A DNA stretch of 10,105 nucleotides from contig QGVC01000107.1 of the NCBI GenBank assembly GCA_003242645.1, positions 1 to 10,105 on the forward strand, read 5' to 3'. How positions within the stretch are numbered: position 1 is the stretch's first letter; the number at the start of each line of letters is the position of its first letter. Of the stretch, positions 1 to 6,199 are shown piece after piece. The DNA is from Pseudomonadota bacterium. GTDB taxonomy: Bacteria; Pseudomonadota; Alphaproteobacteria; Rhizobiales; Hyphomicrobiaceae. The position numbers were made by a program, and so were the translations under genes. The notes beneath the pieces are model-generated. The model worked only from the letters and a program-made list of their open reading frames with translations. It searched no databases and was not told the DNA's origin.

Positions 1-17
1 GTCGCTTTGAGCTTCAT
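1..17 (-). CDS. possible 5' end of a gene downstream of dctM (partial, runs off the window)
   Basis: An ATG on the minus strand at 15-17 opens a frame (M-K-L-K-A...) that leaves the window after five codons. It starts 23 bp beyond the dctM stop codon on the same strand, the usual spacing for a further gene of a TRAP operon, where catabolic enzymes often follow the permease. No clear Shine-Dalgarno is visible before it and five codons give no identity, so this is only a possibility. Confidence 0.2.
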
Positions 18-40
18 TGCATGCCGTTTCTGGATCAGGA

Positions 41-1315
41 TCAGTAAACGACGTCCCGCAGAAATAGGGAGACTTGCGGCACATACGTGATGACCATGAG
101 ACAGGCCAGCACGAGCACCACGAAGGGAATAAGCTTGCCGATAATAGCGTCGACCGAGATGTTGGCCACCGTACATGCCGCGAACAGATTGACACCGAAC
201 GGCGGCGTCACCATGCCGAGAGCCAGGTTGACGACCATCACGAGGCCCAGATGCACTGGATCGATGCCAAAGCTTGTAGCCACCGGCACGAGAATAGGCG
301 CCAATACGATGATCGCGGCTGACGTCTCTATGAACATACCGATAACGAACAACGCCGCATTCAACCCGAGCAGGAAGAGAAACGGTGTACTCAGGTTTGC
401 GCGCAGGAACTCACCAATCATCTCTGGCACACCAGCCCGCGTGATGAGGTAACTGAACAGCCCTGCGTTTCCGATAATGAACAGAATGACGGAGGAGGAA
501 ATTACGGTCTTTCGCAAAACCGAAATCAGGTCCTTGAACCCGATTTCGCGATACACCGCGACGCCCACAAACAGCGCATAGAATACGGCGGCCACGGACG
601 CTTCGGTTGGCGTGAAGATGCCTCCATAGATACCGCCGAGGATGATTACAGGCATGAACAGCGCAAAAATTGCCTTTCGCGTGGCCGTCAACACCGGCAG
701 CCGGTCCTCGCCATCCTGCTTTCCGTAGCCCTTCACGCGCGCATAGACGAGAACAAATGCCATAAGCGCAGCGCCGATCAGAATGCCTGGCCCGATGCCT
801 GCAATGAATAGCTCTCCGATCGAGACTTCGGCCGACACGCCGAAAATGATGAGCGGAATCGATGGTGGAATAATCACGCCAAGCTCTGCCGATGTGGCCT
901 GCAAGGCAGCAGCGTACGTGCGCGGATAGCCGTGCTTCACAAGCGCGGGTACAAGAATGGTGCCAACGGCAAACGTCGTGGCGACGCTCGAGCCGGAAAC
1001 CGCCGCGAACATCAAGCAGGTGAGGACGCACGTGGCTGCCAGCCCGCCTTGCAGACCGCCGACAACTGCTTTCGCAAAATCAACGAGGCGGCGTGAAATG
1101 CCCCCCGCCTCCATCAAATTTCCTGCAAGAATGAAAAAAGGTATGGCCGCCAGAGGAAATTTATTCAGCGCCGAATAAATCTCCTTTACGGTAAGGAGCA
1201 TATTGACATTCGAGAGCCAGGTGCCGAGCAGCGCGGCCAGTCCAATCGATACGGCGATCGAGATCGAGAGGGCGAACCCGAGGCACATGGTGACCAGCAT
1301 TGCTATGGACATCAT
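41..1315 (-). CDS. dctM: TRAP transporter large permease subunit (DctM family)
   Basis: This is the large membrane subunit of a tripartite ATP-independent periplasmic (TRAP) transporter. It forms the ion-coupled translocation path in the inner membrane and takes substrate from the DctP-type binding protein. The 424 aa product is almost entirely hydrophobic, consistent with about a dozen membrane segments. Family hallmarks are visible: IPFFILAGNLM at residues 58-68, the SGSS...T region at 107-114, GVIIPPSIPLIIFG at 146-159 (the PPS motif), and a C-terminal GMVTPPFGVNLF stretch matching the second half of the inverted-repeat fold. Length is normal for DctM. The frame opens with two ATGs; a GAGG lies 4 nt before the first and 7 nt before the second. 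It follows dctQ by 31 bp and must be cotranscribed with it. Substrate is unknown: TRAP systems carry dicarboxylates, sugar acids, keto acids and other organic acids. Confidence 0.95.
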   Translation of the reverse strand: MMSIAMLVTMCLGFALSISIAVSIGLAALLGTWLSNVNMLLTVKEIYSALNKFPLAAIPFFILAGNLMEAGGISRRLVDFAKAVVGGLQGGLAATCVLTCLMFAAVSGSSVATTFAVGTILVPALVKHGYPRTYAAALQATSAELGVIIPPSIPLIIFGVSAEVSIGELFIAGIGPGILIGAALMAFVLVYARVKGYGKQDGEDRLPVLTATRKAIFALFMPVIILGGIYGGIFTPTEASVAAVFYALFVGVAVYREIGFKDLISVLRKTVISSSVILFIIGNAGLFSYLITRAGVPEMIGEFLRANLSTPFLFLLGLNAALFVIGMFIETSAAIIVLAPILVPVATSFGIDPVHLGLVMVVNLALGMVTPPFGVNLFAACTVANISVDAIIGKLIPFVVLVLACLMVITYVPQVSLFLRDVVY

Positions 1316-1346
1316 GGTACCTCTATTCTCCCTCGCTCAAGGCGGA

Positions 1347-1841
1347 CTACTGCGCTACGTCGAGCTCTTGCCGTCGGGGATCGAGGAGTTGCCCGACGAT
1401 GGCGAGCAGCGAAAAGAGCGCGCCAATGGGCATAGCCGAATAGGCCCACACCATGGTGAGAGACTCGATGCCCGGAATCGTCTGAAAGCGAGTACGGTAG
1501 GTGTAATCGTAGCCCCACCACAGGATGGCGAGCATCAATACAAGGCTAGCCAGGAAGATGAGCCATTCCAGGACACGCCGGAGGCGCGGGCCGGACTTGC
1601 GATAAAGCAGGTCCACCGAAATCATGGCTCCCTGACGGAATGCAGTTGGGATGCCGAGAAACACCATCCAGATCAGAGACAAGCGGATCGTTACCTCGGT
1701 CCACTCGGCCGGCTGCTCTAGTATGAAGCGGGAGACGATTTGCCAGAGGCCGGAAAACGCGGCGATGACCAGCATGAGCCCCGCGCCAAACATCGCCAAG
1801 GCGGTCGTCCGCTGTTCGATCGCGAGGATTAGGTCTCTCAT
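1347..1841 (-). CDS. dctQ: TRAP transporter small permease subunit (DctQ family)
   Basis: This is the small membrane subunit of the TRAP transporter, which partners DctM in the inner membrane. The 164 aa length is typical. Four hydrophobic segments are visible at about residues 14-37, 49-68, 90-110 and 130-151, with the conserved EWTEV motif (46-50) at the start of the second and a basic loop (RKSGPRLRR, 81-89) between the second and third. The ATG at 1839-1841 has no convincing Shine-Dalgarno before it. Its upstream 15 nt instead adjoin a strong inverted repeat (1857-1900), which may affect how much DctQ is made relative to DctP. It lies between dctP (176 bp upstream) and dctM (31 bp downstream), completing the P-Q-M gene order. 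Identification rests on topology, motif and context; DctQ proteins are poorly conserved. Confidence 0.92.
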   Translation of the reverse strand: MRDLILAIEQRTTALAMFGAGLMLVIAAFSGLWQIVSRFILEQPAEWTEVTIRLSLIWMVFLGIPTAFRQGAMISVDLLYRKSGPRLRRVLEWLIFLASLVLMLAILWWGYDYTYRTRFQTIPGIESLTMVWAYSAMPIGALFSLLAIVGQLLDPRRQELDVAQ

Positions 1842-1856
1842 CGAAGTGCGCTGACC

Positions 1857-1900
1857 GATCTGGGCTGGAGGCTAAACAACCGCGGTTCGGCAGCCCGATC
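1857..1900 (-). repeat. strong imperfect inverted repeat in the dctP-dctQ gap
   Basis: The left arm GATC-T-GGGCTG (1857-1867) and the right arm CAGCCCGATC (1891-1900) form a 10-bp stem with one bulged base (T1861) and a 23-nt loop. The loop contains the palindrome AACCGCGGTT (1878-1887). In the operon mRNA the stem ends 15 nt before the dctQ start codon. No T-run follows, so it is not a standard terminator. An RNA stem here could protect the dctP transcript end or limit dctQ translation; this role is inferred. Confidence 0.5.
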
Positions 1901-1964
1901 TTTCATCTCTGAGCGCGATTTTTCGGGAAGTCAGATCACTGCTGCCCCAGCGCCTTGGCTCGCT

Positions 1965-2008
1965 GACAGGGAAGGATCGGCTGGTTAGACCGCCATCTTC
2001 TCCCTGTC
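1965..2008 (-). repeat. inverted repeat just after the dctP stop codon
   Basis: GACAGGGA (1965-1972) and TCCCTGTC (2001-2008) form a perfect 8-bp inverted repeat with a 28-nt spacer, beginning 9 bp past the dctP stop. There is no T-run on the operon strand. Together with the repeat at 1857-1900 it fills much of the 176-bp gap. Intercistronic stems of this kind are a known way to keep binding-protein mRNA more abundant than permease mRNA; that function is inferred here. Confidence 0.35.
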
Positions 2009-2017
2009 GCCTTCTCA

Positions 2018-2995
2018 CTATTTCCCTTCGCGTAGCCGCCGAATGTTCTCCTCGCCGAATTTCTTGCTGAACTCAGCAAAGACAGGTTCGAGCGCCTTCT
2101 GGAATTGGGTGCGGTCGACATCCTCGACGACCTCCATCCCCTTGGAGCGCAAATAGGCCACGCCGTTCTTTTCATCTTGGTCGATGCGGGCGCGGTTGGC
2201 CTTCACCGCTTCCTTGGCAGCGTCGAGGAAATGCCCCTTATCCTCGTCGGAGAGGCCATCCCACAGGCCCTTGTTCATAAGGATGACGGAGGGCGAATAG
2301 ACATGGCCGGTCAGGGTCAAGTGTTTCTGCACCTGGTCGAACTTGAACGACTGGATCACCGAAATCGGGTTTTCCTGACCGTCCACGGTGCCCTGTTGGA
2401 GCGCCGTGAAGACCTCGCTGATGCCCATCGGCGTCGGAATGATGCCGAACGCCTTGTAGGCCGCCATGTGAATGGGATTTTCCATCGTGCGCAGCTTGAG
2501 GCCTTTCAGGTCCTCGGGAGTGCGTACCGGCCTCCGGGAATTGGTCATGTGACGGAATCCATTTTCCGCCCATGCCAGCGCTTTGATGCCGACCGGCTCG
2601 AATTTTTTCAGCAGCTCCTGGCCGACCGGTCCGTCCAGCGTTGACCGAGCGTGCTCGTAGTCGCGGAATAGGAACGGAATATCGAGGATAGCCAGCTCCG
2701 GAACGAAATTCGGCACCGGCCCTGTCGAGGTGAGCACGAGATCCAGAGTGCCGAGCTGGACGGCTTCGATCGCCTCACGCTCGTTCCCTAGCGCGCTGGC
2801 ATAGAAGTTCTGAATTTTATATCGGCCCTGGGTGCGTTTCTCGACTTCCTCGGCAAAGGTGTCGACCGCCACGCCGTAATGAGAATCTTTGGGCACCGAG
2901 ATGTTCATCTTGAACGTCGTCTGGGCCCACGCAGCGCCGCCCACCAACATGCCGATGGCGGCAAGGATCAGTCCCGTCAGTCTGGAAGCAATCAT
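2018..2995 (-). CDS. dctP: TRAP transporter periplasmic substrate-binding protein (DctP family)
   Basis: This is the exported binding protein that captures the substrate in the periplasm and delivers it to DctQM. The product is 325 aa from the chosen ATG at 2993-2995, which has GGAGGGG at 2998-3004. An ATG farther upstream (3109) would bury the signal peptide and has no ribosome site. Residues 1-24 form a classic Sec signal peptide ending AWA, with cleavage before QTTF. Family signatures follow: WAENGFRHMTNSRRPV (142-157), KLRTMENP (167-174, with R169 at the position of the conserved arginine that binds the substrate carboxylate in most DctP proteins), and PTPMGISEVFTALQQGTVDGQENP (187-210). 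It is the first gene of the operon. The arginine suggests an organic-acid ligand, but which one cannot be read from sequence. Confidence 0.95.
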   Translation of the reverse strand: MIASRLTGLILAAIGMLVGGAAWAQTTFKMNISVPKDSHYGVAVDTFAEEVEKRTQGRYKIQNFYASALGNEREAIEAVQLGTLDLVLTSTGPVPNFVPELAILDIPFLFRDYEHARSTLDGPVGQELLKKFEPVGIKALAWAENGFRHMTNSRRPVRTPEDLKGLKLRTMENPIHMAAYKAFGIIPTPMGISEVFTALQQGTVDGQENPISVIQSFKFDQVQKHLTLTGHVYSPSVILMNKGLWDGLSDEDKGHFLDAAKEAVKANRARIDQDEKNGVAYLRSKGMEVVEDVDRTQFQKALEPVFAEFSKKFGEENIRRLREGK

Positions 2996-3127
2996 TTCCC
3001 CTCCGCAATCGGATAGGTCCAATCGAGTGGCTGCAGCGCGAATGCCCGCAGGGCCGCCGCGGTCATGCCTTAGCGCGCTGACGAATGCGGAGCTGGTCGG
3101 CGGGACCATTCACGGCTTGCCGCGCCA

Positions 3128-3156
3128 ATTATCTAGGCAGGTTGCCGAAGATGCAA
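3128..3156 (-). promoter_or_regulatory. candidate sigma-70 promoter of the dctPQM operon
   Basis: On the minus strand TTGCAT (3151-3156) and GATAAT (3128-3133) are separated by exactly 17 bp. The -10 matches the consensus at five of six positions, the -35 at three. Transcription would start near 3121 and give a leader of about 125 nt before the dctP ATG. No better pair was seen in 2996-3287. This is a motif match by eye only. Confidence 0.4.
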
Positions 3157-3200
3157 GCTGGAGTGGCCCGGCTTCCCGTCGACGAGAGCCGGTCGTTGTC

Positions 3201-3221
3201 ACTTGAAATTGGGGTTCAAGT
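3201..3221. promoter_or_regulatory. perfect inverted repeat upstream of dctP, likely regulator-binding site
   Basis: ACTTGAA (3201-3207), a 7-bp spacer, and TTCAAGT (3215-3221) form a perfect dyad centred at 3211, about 90 bp upstream of the inferred dctP transcription start. Spacing and size fit a site for a dimeric helix-turn-helix regulator, and the distance suits an activator. No regulator gene is visible in the window, so the family is unknown. Confidence 0.4.
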
Positions 3222-3266
3222 TATCGAATTCGCAGACCGATCTCCCCAAAAAGAATGAGCTCGATC

Positions 3267-3280
3267 GGGCGGACTCGCCC
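3267..3280 (-). terminator. weak terminator-like hairpin after the DUF2267 gene
   Basis: GGGCG (3267-3271), loop GACT, and CGCCC (3276-3280) form a perfect 5-bp stem 7 bp beyond the DUF2267 stop codon on the minus strand. A T-rich stretch (TTCTTTTT, 3247-3254) follows, but about 12 nt after the stem, which is farther than in a normal intrinsic terminator. The 3110-3287 gap otherwise holds the dctP promoter elements. Confidence 0.25.
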
Positions 3281-3287
3281 AGCGCGA

Positions 3288-3767
3288 TTAGCGCTGCGCC
3301 GGCTGCTGCGCCTGCTGGCCGGTGTTCCCTTCAGCGGCCTGCGCCGCGGGGAAGAGCGCACGAATTTCAGGAGGCAGCATCTGCTTGACCTCGTTCAGCT
3401 CGCCGGCCGGAATACGCTTTTCGAGCACTCGGAACACGGCGCGCGCCGCCTCCTCCGCACCAATAGGTCGTATGTTCTGCAGATGCTCATTCACCTTTGC
3501 CAGGAACTCGTCCCGCGAACGTATCCTCTGCGGCATGATGGAGGGGCGATAGCCCTCGTAGAAGATGCCGCGGATGAGCATTGGAAGCTGGGCAGACAGA
3601 TCCGCTGCCTCGTCCACCGTCAACCGGTCGCGCAGAGCAAAGAGCACAGCCCTGAGGGCGTGGTAGCAGCGCTGCCGGTCAGGTCCCAGATCCTCGGCGA
3701 TGTCGTTCAGCCACGTATTTGTCGTTTGGATGGTCTTATCGAAAACTTCAAGGCCGGTTGAGCTCAT
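3288..3767 (-). CDS. DUF2267 family protein, probably general-stress regulated
   Basis: This is a 159 aa cytoplasmic protein of the DUF2267 family, whose molecular role is not established. The ATG at 3765-3767 has GGAG at 3775-3778 with 7-nt spacing; a longer reading frame to 3884 lacks a ribosome site and would cross the promoter. No signal peptide or membrane segment is seen. The protein carries an internal duplication: residues 37-70 and 107-140 align without gaps with 12 of 34 identical positions (shared A-RAV...L..R...E...LP..IR..F), each ending in an IR(G/A)(I/L)F helix. The C-terminal tail after residue 140 is rich in Q, A and P and probably disordered. Upstream lie two leader hairpins and a perfect EcfG-type promoter (3843-3867), so the gene probably has its own stress-inducible transcript. 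The DksA-like gene lies 158 bp upstream on the same strand. Confidence 0.85.
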   Translation of the reverse strand: MSSTGLEVFDKTIQTTNTWLNDIAEDLGPDRQRCYHALRAVLFALRDRLTVDEAADLSAQLPMLIRGIFYEGYRPSIMPQRIRSRDEFLAKVNEHLQNIRPIGAEEAARAVFRVLEKRIPAGELNEVKQMLPPEIRALFPAAQAAEGNTGQQAQQPAQR

Positions 3768-3785
3768 GTCTCGGCTCCGTATGCT

Positions 3786-3828
3786 GGCTCCGCGAGCCGT
3801 TGCTCCAAAGCGACTCCCGAGCGAGTCG
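3786..3828 (-). other. two tandem hairpins in the DUF2267 gene leader
   Basis: GGCTC-CGC-GAGCC (3786-3798) and CGACTC-N6-GAGTCG (3811-3828) are perfect stems of 5 and 6 bp. Both lie between the inferred EcfG-dependent start (about 3836) and the start codon at 3767. The nearer stem ends 7 nt upstream of the GGAG ribosome site. They could set mRNA stability or translation; no known riboswitch or leader family is recognised. Confidence 0.4.
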
Positions 3829-3842
3829 TAATCTGTTGAGCG

Positions 3843-3867
3843 AACGCATGAGCATAGGGCCGGTTCC
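3843..3867 (-). promoter_or_regulatory. EcfG/SigT-type general stress promoter of the DUF2267 gene
   Basis: On the minus strand GGAAC (3863-3867), a 16-bp spacer, and CGTT (3843-3846) match the published alphaproteobacterial EcfG consensus GGAAC-N16/17-CGTT exactly. It points at the DUF2267 gene and would give a leader of about 70 nt. The -35 element is itself embedded in a perfect dyad, GGCCG-GTTC-CGGCC (3858-3871). An exact match with either spacer is expected about 0.15 times by chance on both strands of a window this size, and this one lies in an intergenic gap in the right orientation. Confidence 0.7.
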
Positions 3868-3925
3868 GGCCGCCCGACCACCACGGGTGCATGGCCCCAC
3901 CTGTCAAAGCGGTCTTGCAGATGTT

Positions 3926-4276
3926 TCAGCGTTGCGCCTTGCGGGCGCAGTCGATGCAGTTTGGCAGCGAGGGATCAAGCTCAAGGCGCCGCTCATCGAT
4001 TTCCTCGCCGCAGACGACGCAGTACCCGTATTCGCCGTCGGCCATCCGCTGCAAAGCAGCATCGATGCGCGCCAGCTCCTCCTCCCTTTTACGCCCCGTC
4101 GCGATTGCCGTCGCCTGCTCCTGGATGGCGTGCATGCGTGACAGGCGCCCGACCGTCGTCTGGTCCAGCAACACCGTGCTGCGGTCGGCCTCCGTCTCGT
4201 GCTGGACCTTCAGCAGCTCGGCCCGGCGCGCCTCCAATCTCTTCTTGAGTTGATCGAGATCCAGTTTGCGCGTCAT
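3926..4276 (-). CDS. TraR/DksA-type zinc-finger protein
   Basis: This is a short (116 aa) member of the DksA/TraR family, whose members enter the RNA polymerase secondary channel and alter transcription initiation, often with ppGpp. The N-terminal part (about 5-80) is mostly charged helix, as in the DksA coiled coil, interrupted by LLDQTTVGRLSRM (36-48), a motif typical of the short DksA-like subfamily. The C-terminal zinc finger is complete: Cys86 and Cys89, then 17 residues, Cys107 and Cys110. The ATG at 4274-4276 is preferred because GGAG (4286-4289) lies 9 nt upstream; an in-frame ATG five codons earlier (4291) has no ribosome site. It is divergent from prfC. The motif SRMxA carries His49 where I recall Asp in relatives. 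It is shorter than canonical DksA (about 150 aa), so it is probably a paralogue. Confidence 0.88.
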   Translation of the reverse strand: MTRKLDLDQLKKRLEARRAELLKVQHETEADRSTVLLDQTTVGRLSRMHAIQEQATAIATGRKREEELARIDAALQRMADGEYGYCVVCGEEIDERRLELDPSLPNCIDCARKAQR

Positions 4277-4344
4277 GGCCGAGTGCTCCATATGAAAGGT
4301 GAAACGGTCTAAACCGAGTCGCCCGGCGGGGGCGCCAGCCAACG

Positions 4345-4369
4345 TGCCGGCTGCCTTGCTATGCCGGCA
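4345..4369. repeat. inverted repeat in the divergent dksA-like/prfC gap
   Basis: TGCCGGC (4345-4351) and GCCGGCA (4363-4369) form a 7-bp perfect stem with an 11-nt loop, 45 bp before the prfC start. GC-rich repeats arise easily in such DNA. No convincing -35/-10 pair or EcfG motif was found in the 137-bp gap, so neither divergent gene's promoter can be assigned. Confidence 0.25.
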
Positions 4370-4413
4370 ATGCTACACCACATTCGCCTTTTTCCAACGC
4401 AAGGGTAAGCCAC

Positions 4414-6075
4414 TTGAACGACCAGCCGTTCCAATACGCCGACCGCGCAGCGGATTCGGGAGAGACGACCGTGCCAGCTTCGGCCGCCCCGAGGCGTCCT
4501 TCTGTGCTCGAGCGGGAGATTGCGCGGCGGCGCACGTTCGCCATCATCTCGCACCCGGACGCCGGCAAGACGACGCTGACAGAGAAACTGCTGCTGTTCG
4601 GCGGCGCGATCCAGCTCGCCGGTCAGGTCAAGGCCAAGCGTGACCGCCGGAATACCCGCTCCGATTGGATGGCCATCGAGCGGCAGCGCGGAATTTCGGT
4701 CGTCACCTCCGTGATGACGTTCGAGTACGGCGGCGCGGTTTTCAACCTCCTGGACACGCCGGGGCACGAGGACTTCTCCGACCACACCTACCGCACCCTT
4801 ACCGCCGTCGACTCCGCCGTTATGGTGATCGACGCCGCCAAGGGCATCGAGGCGCGGACGCTCAAGCTGTTCGAGATTTGCCGCCTGCGTGACATCCCGA
4901 TCATGACATTCATCAACAAGATGGACCGGGAGAGCCGCGAGCCGCTGGAGCTGCTCGATGAGATCGAGCAGACGCTGGCACTTGATACCGCCCCGATGAA
5001 CTGGCCGATCGGCCGCGGCCGCAGTTTTGGCGGTCTCTACGATCTCAACCAGCCGCGAATTCGCCGGGTCGATGACAGTCTGGAGAGCCTCCCCGTAACG
5101 GGCCCTGATGATCCCGCCATCGCCAAGCTGTTGGAGCAGGATGATCTTGCCCGGTGGCGAGAGGAAATCGACCTGGTCATAAATGCTTGCGGGCGTTTCG
5201 ATCTTGGAGCGTTCCGCAGCGGCACCCTCACCCCGGTCTTCTTCGGAAGTGCGCTCAAGAACTTCGGTGTGCGCGACCTGCTCGAGGCGCTCGTTGCCTA
5301 TGCGCCCCCGCCCGCCAGCCTGAAGGCTGATAAGCGAACAGTCGAGCCGACTGAGCCGCAAATGACCGGTGTCGTCTTCAAGATCCAAGCCAACATGGAT
5401 CCCAACCACCGGGATCGCATCGCCTTCATGCGCGTCTGCTCCGGCCGGCTGACCCGCGGCATGCGGGTGAAGCTGACCCGCACGGGTAAGACGATGGCCC
5501 TGCAGGCTCCCCAGTTCTTCTTCGCTCAGGACCGCTCAGTGGTTGACGAGGCCTACGCAGGCGACGTCGTCGGCATTCCCAATCACGGCACGCTGCGCAT
5601 TGGCGACACGCTGACCGAAGGTGAAGACCTCACATTCCTCGGCATTCCGAATTTTGCGCCTGAGATCCTGAGAAGGGTCCGACTGGATGACGCCATCCGG
5701 GCCAAGAAGCTGCGCACTGCCCTACAAGAGATGGCCGAGGAGGGAGTCGTGCAGCTTTTCAATCCCCTCGACGGCTCGCCGCCAATCGTCGGCGTCATCG
5801 GCGCACTGCAGCTCGACGTTCTGGCCAACCGGTTGGAAAATGAGTACGGCCTGCCGGTGGCGTTCGAATCGAGCCCGTTCGAGCTGGTGCGCTGGATCGA
5901 ATCCGACGACAAAGTCGCGCTGCAGAATTTTATCAATAAGAACAAAGCCTCGATCGCAACGGATCTCGACGGCGCGCAAGTCTTTCTTGCTCCCTCGGAA
6001 TTCATGCTGCGGTGGACGGCGGAACGCGCGCCGGAGATCAAATTTACCGACATCAAAATGCTGATCGGCGGCTAA
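4414..6075 (+). CDS. prfC: peptide chain release factor 3 (RF3)
   Basis: RF3 is a translational GTPase that removes RF1 or RF2 from the ribosome after peptide release. All GTPase motifs are present, numbered from the TTG start: P-loop SHPDAGKT (46-53), switch-I region with the SDW and RGIS motifs (83-95), DTPGHED (114-120), NKMD (168-171), and FFGSALKN at the start of the later domains. The stretch VFKIQANMDPNHRDRIAFMRV is an RF3 hallmark that separates it from EF-G. The start is uncertain. The TTG at 4414 has AAGGG 8 nt upstream and gives 553 aa, while an in-frame GTG at 4471 has GGGAG 8 nt upstream and gives 534 aa, closer to E. coli RF3 (529 aa). The first 30 residues lie before the conserved domain, so either start gives a working protein. 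It stands alone on the plus strand. Confidence 0.96.
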   Translation: MNDQPFQYADRAADSGETTVPASAAPRRPSVLEREIARRRTFAIISHPDAGKTTLTEKLLLFGGAIQLAGQVKAKRDRRNTRSDWMAIERQRGISVVTSVMTFEYGGAVFNLLDTPGHEDFSDHTYRTLTAVDSAVMVIDAAKGIEARTLKLFEICRLRDIPIMTFINKMDRESREPLELLDEIEQTLALDTAPMNWPIGRGRSFGGLYDLNQPRIRRVDDSLESLPVTGPDDPAIAKLLEQDDLARWREEIDLVINACGRFDLGAFRSGTLTPVFFGSALKNFGVRDLLEALVAYAPPPASLKADKRTVEPTEPQMTGVVFKIQANMDPNHRDRIAFMRVCSGRLTRGMRVKLTRTGKTMALQAPQFFFAQDRSVVDEAYAGDVVGIPNHGTLRIGDTLTEGEDLTFLGIPNFAPEILRRVRLDDAIRAKKLRTALQEMAEEGVVQLFNPLDGSPPIVGVIGALQLDVLANRLENEYGLPVAFESSPFELVRWIESDDKVALQNFINKNKASIATDLDGAQVFLAPSEFMLRWTAERAPEIKFTDIKMLIGG

Positions 6076-6155
6076 GAAACCGCGCGGCGCAAGGAAGAGT
6101 TGGACCCTCGGCAATAGCGGGGGGACGGATTAACCTTTTCTCTTCGCGCGATCTT

Positions 6156-6181
6156 GGAACCGAGTGCCGCAGAGGCGAGTT
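6156..6181 (+). promoter_or_regulatory. EcfG-like promoter of the PQQ-dependent sugar dehydrogenase gene
   Basis: GGAAC (6156-6160), a 17-bp spacer, and AGTT (6178-6181) match GGAAC-N16/17-NGTT with one deviation in the least conserved -10 base. The inferred start near 6188-6190 gives a leader of about 35 nt before the ATG at 6224. Orientation and distance are right for the dehydrogenase gene, which suggests expression under general stress or stationary phase. Confidence 0.45.
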
Positions 6182-6199
6182 TCCGACTGCGGACTTTTT
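6167..6199 (+). terminator. terminator-like hairpin between prfC and the dehydrogenase gene
   Basis: CCGCAG (6167-6172) and CTGCGG (6187-6192) form a 6-bp stem with a 14-nt loop, followed two bases later by TTTTT (6195-6199). It could end prfC transcription, whose stop is 91 bp upstream. The loop is large and the stem short, so the call is weak. A second CTGCGG copy (6204-6209) offers an alternative pairing. The rest of 6076-6163 shows nothing recognisable. Confidence 0.3.

Noticed and set aside
411..1031. 206-codon open frame on the minus strand within dctM
   Set aside because: It is out of frame with a clear TRAP permease; the His/Arg/Cys-rich composition is that of a frame-shifted membrane protein.
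2018..3109. dctP starting at the upstream ATG (3107-3109)
   Set aside because: It would add 38 residues before a perfect signal peptide, has no ribosome site, and would begin within about 12 nt of the inferred transcription start. The ATG at 2995 has GGAGGGG.
3255..3761. 168-codon plus-strand frame opposite the DUF2267 gene
   Set aside because: The minus-strand product matches a known family and has a promoter and ribosome site; the plus frame has neither.
4277..4413. promoters for the divergent dksA-like and prfC genes
   Set aside because: TTGCTA and TACACC near 4357-4379 are only 11 bp apart, and no EcfG motif or other well-spaced pair was found.
4309..5409. 366-codon open frame on the minus strand opposite prfC
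   Set aside because: It lies antisense to an unmistakable RF3 gene, has no recognisable domain and is rich in R, E, G and D as expected of a shadow frame in GC-rich DNA.
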